From: Enteractinococcus helveticum
GTDB taxonomy: Bacteria > Actinomycetota > Actinomycetes > Actinomycetales > Micrococcaceae
NCBI RefSeq assembly: GCF_020742345.1
Contig: NZ_DYXC01000052.1
Coordinates: 1-11,926 of the forward strand
Reading direction: 5' to 3'
Length of the DNA stretch: 11,926 nt
Positions 6,334-11,926 of the stretch are shown here, piece by piece. The position numbers and the translations under genes are program-made. The notes under the pieces were generated by a model. That model saw nothing but the letters and a program-made list of their open reading frames with translations. It had not been told where the DNA came from and did not search any database. Numbering within the stretch: position 1 is the stretch's first letter; each line of letters starts with the position of its first letter.

Positions 6334-7223
6334 AGTCCTTCAGCCAACACGTCTTCGACCAGCTCTAAAAAGGCCTCTCGAGCTGCAGAGCCGCGTTGTT
6401 TTGACCAGGCCAGGCCATGATTCATATACACCGGTTCACCTGCTAACGGCACAAATACCGTCCCGGGTGGCACCACTGGCCGCACGCCCTCTGGCAAATA
6501 CGCCACCCCAACTCCGGCGGCCACCAGCATCATGGACATGTACGGGTCCGTGATTTGTTGGGAGACGATCGGGTGGAATCCGGCTTCTGTGCAGGCTCGT
6601 ATGGTGTCTTCATAAAGCATCGAGCCCGCTCCGATGGGTGGGGTGATGAAACGGTCTTGAGCAAACATTGATAGCTCAACATGATCCTGGTCGGCCAAGG
6701 GGTGCCCCGTGGGCACGACCATGCCGAACCGTTCTCGAAGCAGCAACCGGGTTTCGGTTCGGGTCGAATCAGTTGGCAACCCAACAAATGCCAAATCCAA
6801 GGTACCGGCCTCTAATTGTGCCACCGCGTCTCGGGTCATCACTCGCCCGACCAGCGACAACTCAATTTGGGGATAGGTATCACGCACTGCACGGGTAAAG
6901 CGGGGCAAAGTGCGCCGGTTAAGCACACCGGTAAAACCCAAAATGAGTTTGCCGTAGACCACACCGTCGGGAACTTTGACGGATTGCTGTGCCAGTTCGA
7001 TCTCCTCAAGCACCGCCCTGGCATGCGGGAGAAACGCATGACCGGCTGGGGTGAGATCCACTGAGCGGGTACTGCGGATAAATAACTCTGTGTCTAAGGA
7101 GCGCTCCAGTTTGCGAATCACTTGGCTCAGGGGCGATTGTGCCATGCGCAGGCGGATGGCGGCATTACCGAAATGTAACTCTTCAGCAACCGCAATAAAT
7201 GCTTCCAACCAGCGAACTTCCAT
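6330..7223 (-). CDS. LysR-family transcriptional regulator
   Basis: 297-aa regulator of normal family length. Residues 1-60 form the winged helix-turn-helix: LEAFIAVAEELHFGNAA, then the recognition region MAQSPLSQVIRKLE, then the wing ending SVDLTPAG. From about residue 90 to the end is the periplasmic-binding-protein-like effector domain, with LILGFTG opening the first lobe, DLAFVGLP, and AAGVGVAYLPEGV near the close. LysR regulators usually respond to a pathway substrate or intermediate. The start at 7223 gives the canonical MEVRWLEAF beginning; the nearest purine-rich site (AAAGGGGG) is about 12 nt upstream, a little far. It lies in the same direction as the short-chain dehydrogenase (38 nt upstream) and the transporter (111 nt downstream), rather than divergently from a target as is common for LysR. 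Effector unknown. Confidence 0.94.
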   Translation of the reverse strand: MEVRWLEAFIAVAEELHFGNAAIRLRMAQSPLSQVIRKLERSLDTELFIRSTRSVDLTPAGHAFLPHARAVLEEIELAQQSVKVPDGVVYGKLILGFTGVLNRRTLPRFTRAVRDTYPQIELSLVGRVMTRDAVAQLEAGTLDLAFVGLPTDSTRTETRLLLRERFGMVVPTGHPLADQDHVELSMFAQDRFITPPIGAGSMLYEDTIRACTEAGFHPIVSQQITDPYMSMMLVAAGVGVAYLPEGVRPVVPPGTVFVPLAGEPVYMNHGLAWSKQRGSAAREAFLELVEDVLAEGL

Positions 7224-7261
7224 GCCGCTACCGCACCCCCTTTGCGAGCATCTCGTCGAGC

Positions 7262-8005
7262 TTAGTACGTTGCTCGCCCACCAGACAGGTCATAGACCGC
7301 ACCGGTGGAAAAGCTGCAACGATTCGATGCCAACCATGCCACGAGTTCTGCGGCTTCACCAGGCTGTCCAGGACGGCCCATCGGAATGCGGTTCATCAGA
7401 CGCTGATGGGTTCGCGGGTCCATGTGTTGATTCAACGGCGTGGCAATGATGCCCGGTGCCACCGCGTTGACCAGCACACCGTCTTGGGCAACTTCTTTGC
7501 CCAAAGATTTTGTCAACCCGATCACAGCTGCTTTGGAAGCAGAATAGGCTGCTTGGAAGGCGTTTCCTTCCTTGCCGGCAATGCTGGCCAAATTGACAAT
7601 GCGCCCCCATCCTGTGGCCACCATATCGGGGAGGAAATGCTTACACATCAAAAAGACCCCGTCACTGTTGACTCTAAAGGTCTGCTGCCACTGGTGGTAA
7701 TCGGTGTCTGCCAGTGCAGATTCTGGCCCTTGAACGCCTGCGGAGTTGATGAGAATATTGACGGTTTTGCCGTCCTGTCGCAGGCGGGCGTGCAGGTTGC
7801 GCACCTGTTGCTCATCGGTGATATCGCATTGTTCATCAGCGCCGGGAGTCACATCCACGGTGCACACCTGCACCCCGCGGTGCCGCAGGAGCTGGGCACA
7901 CGCAGCACCCAGGCCCCCGCCACCACCGGTAATCAGGGCAAGGGCATCACCAGGATATTCGCCTTCGTCACCTGCTTGGTTGCTGTCCGGGCGGCGCTGA
8001 CTCAT
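7262..8005 (-). CDS. Short-chain dehydrogenase/reductase (SDR)
   Basis: 247-aa classical SDR that interconverts an alcohol and a ketone with a nicotinamide cofactor. The cofactor loop TGGGGGLG is at 26-33; Asp51 at the end of the second strand (TVDV) predicts NAD preference. NSAG (87-90) replaces the usual NNAG. Asn113, Ser141 (NLASIAG), Tyr154 and Lys158 (YSASK) make the catalytic tetrad, followed by VNAVAPGIIATP. About 19 polar residues precede the first strand. Its ATG overlaps the stop of the 600-aa flavoprotein by 4 nt (ATGA), so the two are very likely made together. The SDR could supply or remove the ketone that the flavoprotein desaturates. Substrate unknown; the family is too broad to narrow further. 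Confidence 0.93.
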   Translation of the reverse strand: MSQRRPDSNQAGDEGEYPGDALALITGGGGGLGAACAQLLRHRGVQVCTVDVTPGADEQCDITDEQQVRNLHARLRQDGKTVNILINSAGVQGPESALADTDYHQWQQTFRVNSDGVFLMCKHFLPDMVATGWGRIVNLASIAGKEGNAFQAAYSASKAAVIGLTKSLGKEVAQDGVLVNAVAPGIIATPLNQHMDPRTHQRLMNRIPMGRPGQPGEAAELVAWLASNRCSFSTGAVYDLSGGRATY

Positions 8006-9804
8006 TTTTCGGACCCGACTTCACGCACGCTGGTGACCTCGTACTCGGTGGCGTCCGCCAAGTCGCGGCCCGCAATATACCCAAAGGTCAGTGCCGGCCC
8101 AATGTTGACCCCACCAGAAGGGTATTTGCCGCGCATAATCGACACCATGTCATTGCCTGCGGCGTATAAGCCCCGGATTGGTTGCCCACTGCGATTCAGC
8201 ACACGAGCCTTGGTATCGGCCGCGATTCCGGCAAAGGTGCCAAAGGAGCCAGGGCGGACGTGGACGGCGTAAAACGGGCCTTTTTCGATCGGTGCAAGGC
8301 TCGGATTCGGGGTAACCGCCTGGTCTCCACCGTACCGGTTAAACGCCGTCTCACCGCGCTGGAATTCTGGGTCCTCCCCGCGCCGGGCGTTGGCATTAAA
8401 TTCTTGCACCGTGGCGACCAGCTGCACCGGATCAATACCCGTTTTGCGGGCTAGCTCCTCAAGAGTATCGGCCTTGATGAGATACCCGCTGCGGATATAC
8501 GGCAACAGCGGCACCGGAATAGGTTTGGCAAAACCCAACGGATATTTGCGCACAAATGTTGAGTCGGCAATCTGCCAGGACTCCACGGCTTCGCCTTCGG
8601 GTGTGGCCTGCATCAGACCGTCCACATAGTCAAAGTACCCGTTGGCCTCATTGACGAAACGTTTGCCATCTTTGCGCACGCCGATCGAACCCGGTTTGGC
8701 CCGATCCATGATGTGCGGGAACACGCCGGTGTTCCCGTTGGGGTATGGCACCAGGGAGACCGGGCACCAGGCTGCAGCCGAATACACTTCGGTATCCAGG
8801 TACCCGCCCACGGCTTCGGCCAGATCGGCACCTGAACCGTCTGCTTCATCCGGGGCCAGGGTCCAGTGCTCATTACCCGTTGGAGTGTGCCGGAAATATT
8901 GACGACGACGCTCCACATCCGCGGGGAATCCACCGGTTGCCAGCACGACTCCGCGCTGGGTGCGGATGATCCGGCCACCCTCTGTGGTGCCCACTACCGC
9001 GCCGACTACGGCGTCATCGTGATCAACAATCAGGTGCTGCACCTCGGTTTTGACCCGGATATCCACTCCGAGGTCCTCGGCCGATTGAATCAGCCGCCCC
9101 ATTAACGCCGTACCGTTCACCAGGTGCATACTGCGGCGGTGTGTTGCCATATCCCAGACGTGTGGGATGACCCGGGATGCCGAGTGCACCCACCCTTTGA
9201 GCGAAAATTGGGATGCCGACAGGATCTTTTGCAAATCTGGACCGGCCATAATCCCCATGCCCAAAAAGGACGTGGGATAGTACTGGTTATTGAGCTTGGC
9301 CAACGCCGTCTTGGATAATTTCCGGGCGTTGATCGGTTTGGGCCCCACCGACCGGTTGCCAGTACCGGCACCCGGCAGATGACCGTAAATGTCATTGATT
9401 TTGGCGCCGGTTACAAATTGCAGGGCGGTTTTGTAGTGAAAGAAATCCACCATGTGCGGCACAGCCTCAAGGAATGCGTCGATCATCTCGGAGGCCTGAT
9501 CGGTGTACAGCTCGCCTAGTACGCCACGCAAATAGGTCCGAAATTCTTCGACGTCCTCATCGACTCCTTCGGCCTTTGCCAGCGAGGTGCCCGGGGTCCA
9601 GGCCCAACCGCCGGAGCGCGAGGTGGCCCCACCACAAGCTGCCGATTGCTCCGCTAAGATCACGTCCAGACCGTGATAAGCGGCAGTTGTGGCGGCCGCA
9701 AAGCCACCGGCTCCACCACCCACCACGAGCACATCTGCATGATCAGTGGGCAGGTGGTCTGGCAGGTCATCCACGCGATAAATACCAGGTGTTGATTGCG
9801 TCAA
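8002..9804 (-). CDS. FAD-dependent dehydrogenase, 3-ketosteroid Delta1-dehydrogenase-like, 600 aa
   Basis: Cytoplasmic or membrane-associated flavoprotein of the KstD/fumarate reductase FAD-binding superfamily, expected to introduce a C=C bond next to a carbonyl. FAD motif GGGAGG is at residues 29-34, then AEQSAACGGATSRSGGWAW. A second FAD contact VVLATGGF lies near the middle, and the C-terminal flavin block GLYAAGNDMVSIMRGKYPSG is followed by GPALTFGYIAG. Tyr561-x3-Gly565 corresponds, from memory, to the catalytic Tyr/Gly of KstD. There is no signal peptide, twin-arginine motif or heme-binding CxxCH domain, so it is not a periplasmic flavocytochrome fumarate reductase. It starts at TTG 9804 with AGGAAGG 9 nt upstream. 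It is longer than its paralogue at 1-1565, with extra sequence around residues 130-210. It follows the aldo/keto reductase by 21 nt and overlaps the SDR. Substrate unknown. Confidence 0.92.
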   Translation of the reverse strand: MTQSTPGIYRVDDLPDHLPTDHADVLVVGGGAGGFAAATTAAYHGLDVILAEQSAACGGATSRSGGWAWTPGTSLAKAEGVDEDVEEFRTYLRGVLGELYTDQASEMIDAFLEAVPHMVDFFHYKTALQFVTGAKINDIYGHLPGAGTGNRSVGPKPINARKLSKTALAKLNNQYYPTSFLGMGIMAGPDLQKILSASQFSLKGWVHSASRVIPHVWDMATHRRSMHLVNGTALMGRLIQSAEDLGVDIRVKTEVQHLIVDHDDAVVGAVVGTTEGGRIIRTQRGVVLATGGFPADVERRRQYFRHTPTGNEHWTLAPDEADGSGADLAEAVGGYLDTEVYSAAAWCPVSLVPYPNGNTGVFPHIMDRAKPGSIGVRKDGKRFVNEANGYFDYVDGLMQATPEGEAVESWQIADSTFVRKYPLGFAKPIPVPLLPYIRSGYLIKADTLEELARKTGIDPVQLVATVQEFNANARRGEDPEFQRGETAFNRYGGDQAVTPNPSLAPIEKGPFYAVHVRPGSFGTFAGIAADTKARVLNRSGQPIRGLYAAGNDMVSIMRGKYPSGGVNIGPALTFGYIAGRDLADATEYEVTSVREVGSEK

Positions 9805-9813
9805 GAGGTTTTG

Positions 9814-9820
9814 CCTTCCT
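9814..9820 (-). promoter_or_regulatory. Strong Shine-Dalgarno site before the TTG start of the 600-aa flavoprotein
   Basis: AGGAAGG on the minus strand, 9 nt before TTG 9804, in the 21-nt gap after the aldo/keto reductase. It supports the non-ATG start; the next in-frame ATG codons are far inside the FAD-binding domain. Confidence 0.6.
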
Positions 9821-9825
9821 AAAAA

Positions 9826-10671
9826 TTAGTGGCCGTACTCGTCGGCATCAAGCCGGGCACGGGAGCCGTTATCGAGCGCATTAATCGCAGCGATTTCAGC
9901 ATCGGTCAGTTCAAAATCAAATACGTCGAGATTTTCTCGTTGTCTGCCAGCATTCGATGACCGAGGGACCGGGATGCGGCCTTGTTGGACGTGCCAGCGT
10001 AACACGATCTGGTGCTCGGATTTTCCATAGCGTTCAGCAGCATCACGAAGCACCGGGAAATCCGACAGGGTTAGGTCCCGGCCAGTTGGTGAGTATGCTC
10101 CAACGACGACGCCGTGGGCAGCATTGGCCGCGACATAGTCCGGCTGGCCGGCCAGCGGGTCAATCTGAATCTGGTTGAGCGGAATATCCAGTCCGGCATC
10201 CACCACGTTCTGGAGGTGCTCAGGTTTGAAATTGGAAACACCCCAGGCACGAATCAATCCAGTATCGACCAGCTCGGCAAGCGAGGCACAGGTTTCTACG
10301 TACTTGCCAAGTTGGGGATTGGGCCAGTGGATGAGCATCAAATCGATGTAATCCAGTCCGGTTTCGCGCAAGCTGTGCTCTATTCCGGCCCGCACATTGG
10401 CAACATCTCCGAAATATCGGTTGATGAGTTTTGTGGTGATAAACAGTTCATCACGCGGTACTGAAGCAGCGCGGATGGCGAGCCCTACGGCGTCTTCGTT
10501 ACCATATTTTTGTGCCGTGTCGATATGCCGGTAACCATTGTCGATGGCAGTAGTCACCATGTCGGTGGATTCTTGGCCGGTCAACGGCCAGGTGCCCAAA
10601 CCAATCTGTGGGATCTGTACTTCAGACACCCCGGTCCCGTTCAGGGGCAAGCTTGTAACGCTCATCGTCAC
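9826..10671 (-). CDS. Aldo/keto reductase
   Basis: 281-aa NADPH-type oxidoreductase with a TIM-barrel fold, resembling the 2,5-diketo-gluconate reductase branch. The catalytic tetrad is complete: Asp51 and Tyr56 in GYRHIDTAQKYGNE, Lys81 in FITTKL, and His115 in LMLIHWP. WGVSNF, the Asn-Gln pair in PLNQIQ and the cofactor-binding IPVPRSSN near the C-terminus are also present. GTG 10671 is the chosen start because AAAGGAG at 10678-10684 is 6 nt upstream; ATG 10665 is an in-frame alternative. One base separates it from the upstream TIM-barrel gene, so the two are very likely one transcript. It probably reduces a carbonyl or oxidises a hydroxyl of the pathway compound; substrate not deducible. 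Confidence 0.94.
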   Translation of the reverse strand: MTMSVTSLPLNGTGVSEVQIPQIGLGTWPLTGQESTDMVTTAIDNGYRHIDTAQKYGNEDAVGLAIRAASVPRDELFITTKLINRYFGDVANVRAGIEHSLRETGLDYIDLMLIHWPNPQLGKYVETCASLAELVDTGLIRAWGVSNFKPEHLQNVVDAGLDIPLNQIQIDPLAGQPDYVAANAAHGVVVGAYSPTGRDLTLSDFPVLRDAAERYGKSEHQIVLRWHVQQGRIPVPRSSNAGRQRENLDVFDFELTDAEIAAINALDNGSRARLDADEYGH

Positions 10672-10672
10672 G

Positions 10673-11533
10673 TCATACTCCTTTCGGCTCGGTCGGTATT
10701 GAGTCCATGCTGTCCAGCAGTGCCCGGGTCGTGGCGTAGAGCCGGTTTGCCCATTCCTGAGGACTCAGAGCACTTTGTAGCGCACTATTTGGCACCTCAA
10801 CCGAGATGGGCAATACGTCTTGGGTCGCACCACGGCCAGCATCTATGGCAGCGATCATGGCCGCTAAGTCTTGGCCACCTTCGCCCGCTGGGAAACGTCC
10901 GCTACGGGATTCTTCAACCAGTGCTTCTCGGCTGACCGGGCGTTCGGCTGTAGCATCGCATAACTGAATCATGGGCACCTGTGGAGCCGCGGCACGCAGA
11001 TCCTCAAGCGTGGCCCCAAACCGTGCCGCATGCAGAGTATCCACCAGAACAGTAACGCCGGTTTGTTCGGCGATCTGTGCAGCCTGCGGGTAGCTATTCA
11101 CCGCCTGATAGCTGATGGCTTCCAGCGCTGGCGTAACGCCATAGGCTTTGCCGTCTACGGTCATCTGGCTCAGGTTGTCGATGACTCGGGACGAGTCCGT
11201 ATCGGCCACCGCAACGGTCATGGATGATGCACCTAAGGCTTGGGCTGCTTCGAACATTTGCAACCAGGCGTCACGCTGGTCGCTACCATCGAGCAGCAAG
11301 AACTCAGTGTCTTTGACTGTCAATCCGGTATCGGCCAGCCGAGCCAGAGTTTCTGTCAGCATTGCAGAACCGGGCTGCACGTTGAATGGGGTTTCTTGCG
11401 CGGTCACCGGGCGTACTCGGATGCCCACAAAATCAAACCCGGCCTCAGCAGCCAGTTCCACCAGCTTGGGTGGTTCAGTGGTCAATGAGGATAATTGAGC
11501 AAGCCCCAACGGGCGGGTTCGTTGAGTTGTCAT
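10673..11533 (-). CDS. Xylose-isomerase-like TIM-barrel protein (sugar isomerase/epimerase or 3-dehydroshikimate dehydratase type)
   Basis: 286-aa protein of the AP-endonuclease-2/xylose isomerase-like superfamily, metal-dependent enzymes that include hydroxypyruvate isomerase, inosose dehydratase and 3-dehydroshikimate dehydratase. Likely metal ligands are Glu138 (PALEAIS), Asp165 (LVDTLHAAR), Gln190 (IQLCDA) and Glu246 (SVEVPN). His168 and Arg213 in SGRFPAGEG are further candidate active-site residues. This Glu-Asp-Gln-Glu pattern is shared across the family and does not by itself choose a reaction. The length fits a single-domain dehydratase or isomerase. Its ATG overlaps the stop of the Gfo/Idh/MocA gene by 4 nt, a pairing often seen in sugar and cyclitol operons. 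The shikimate/quinate-type dehydrogenase in the same locus makes the dehydratase reading worth testing. Family firm, reaction open. Confidence 0.87.
   Translation of the reverse strand: MTTQRTRPLGLAQLSSLTTEPPKLVELAAEAGFDFVGIRVRPVTAQETPFNVQPGSAMLTETLARLADTGLTVKDTEFLLLDGSDQRDAWLQMFEAAQALGASSMTVAVADTDSSRVIDNLSQMTVDGKAYGVTPALEAISYQAVNSYPQAAQIAEQTGVTVLVDTLHAARFGATLEDLRAAAPQVPMIQLCDATAERPVSREALVEESRSGRFPAGEGGQDLAAMIAAIDAGRGATQDVLPISVEVPNSALQSALSPQEWANRLYATTRALLDSMDSIPTEPKGV
10678..10684 (-). promoter_or_regulatory. Shine-Dalgarno site of the aldo/keto reductase inside the preceding gene
   Basis: AAAGGAG on the minus strand, within the last codons of the TIM-barrel gene and 6 nt before GTG 10671. 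It supports GTG over the in-frame ATG at 10665, which would be 12 nt away. Confidence 0.55.
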
Positions 11534-11926
11534 GAGCAGAGCTTCACCGGCTTTCCAGTTTCGGATGATTCATAGACCGCTAATAAAGTGCGCAGCGCTT
11601 TTGTAGCTTCTTCCCCTGTCACGGCCGGCTCGGTGCCAGCACCAACAGCGTTAACGAAATCTGCCACCTGCAGTTTATGGTAAGGCACCAAAGCTGCATT
11701 AATTTCCGACAATGCAGTATTCGGGTTGGCCTCTGCCGGCCAGGTCGGCGCATTTTCTATTGTTCCACCCGTGCCGAGCAGATCAATACGACCTTCGGTG
11801 CCCTCGGGGAATTCGGTCAACTGCACGCTAGCACCGGTTGTCCCCGTCACTCGAATCTGGACGCCCAGTCCAGGAGTGACAGCGGTTGACGCCTGCAGTG
11901 TGGCCATCGCACCGGATGCGAATTTC
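11530..11926 (-). CDS. Gfo/Idh/MocA-family oxidoreductase, C-terminal part (5' end outside window)
   Basis: 131 residues of the C-terminal alpha/beta domain of an NAD(P)-dependent sugar or cyclitol dehydrogenase. Recognisable family features are KFASGAMATLQAST (the usual substrate-side sheet), a GTTGASVQL strand, HKLQVADFVNAV, and the closing block TGEEATKALRTLLAVYESSETG. The N-terminal Rossmann domain and the catalytic EKP motif lie upstream of the window, so neither cofactor nor activity can be checked. The stop overlaps the ATG of the TIM-barrel gene by 4 nt. Related proteins oxidise myo-inositol, scyllo-inositol, glucose-fructose and similar polyols, which fits a locus handling a polyhydroxylated ring, but substrate is unknown. 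Confidence 0.85.
   Translation of the reverse strand, partial: KFASGAMATLQASTAVTPGLGVQIRVTGTTGASVQLTEFPEGTEGRIDLLGTGGTIENAPTWPAEANPNTALSEINAALVPYHKLQVADFVNAVGAGTEPAVTGEEATKALRTLLAVYESSETGKPVKLCS

Noticed and set aside
7199..8272. Long plus-strand open frame of 357 codons
   Set aside because: It runs antisense across the SDR and into the flavoprotein, both of which show complete family motifs on the minus strand. The plus-strand translation shows no recognisable domain.
8002..9804. Steroid catabolism island, with the flavoprotein as true KstD
   Set aside because: None of the usual steroid genes (ksh, hsa, kst regulators, Mce transport, acyl-CoA enzymes) are present, and the transporter and AroE-like gene point to a small polar acid. 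Relationship is taken as family-level only.
1..11926. Mobile element, CRISPR or phage features
   Set aside because: No transposase, integrase, terminal repeats, repeat-spacer arrays or tRNA-like sequences were found on either strand.

Overview
The window is one continuous co-directional block: every gene I can support lies on the minus strand, so the order of transcription runs from high to low coordinates. Moderately high GC, GTG and TTG starts, frequent ATGA/TGATG stop-start overlaps and the protein families present suggest an actinobacterium (Actinomycetota, possibly Micrococcales). The phylum is an inference from style and family mix. No rRNA, tRNA, transposase, integrase or CRISPR array was seen, and no gene-free stretch exceeds about 160 bp.

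Layout in transcription order: (1) 3' end of a Gfo/Idh/MocA-type oxidoreductase (11926-11530, cut by the window edge), TIM-barrel isomerase/dehydratase (11533-10673) and aldo/keto reductase (10671-9826); (2) a 600-aa FAD-dependent dehydrogenase of the 3-ketosteroid-dehydrogenase/fumarate-reductase type (9804-8002) overlapping a short-chain dehydrogenase (8005-7262); (3) a LysR regulator (7223-6330); (4) an MHS-family major facilitator transporter (6218-4833) overlapping a shikimate/quinate-dehydrogenase-like gene (4836-3967); (5) an IclR regulator (3917-3117); (6) after a 162-bp gap containing a perfect 15-bp inverted repeat, a YCII-domain protein (2954-2655), a zinc alcohol dehydrogenase (2641-1565) and a second FAD-dependent dehydrogenase (1565 to beyond position 1).

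Together this looks like an accessory catabolic locus. It combines an uptake system for a small organic acid, two regulators typical of aromatic/hydroaromatic catabolism, and seven oxidoreductases from six folds. The transporter and shikimate/quinate-type dehydrogenase point to quinate, shikimate or a related hydroxylated cyclohexane/cyclohexene carboxylic acid. Two flavoproteins of the ketone alpha,beta-desaturase type each touch an NAD(P)-dependent alcohol dehydrogenase gene. This suggests an oxidise-the-alcohol-then-desaturate logic, possibly leading to ring aromatisation. The substrate is inferred from family membership and neighbourhood, not shown by the sequence.
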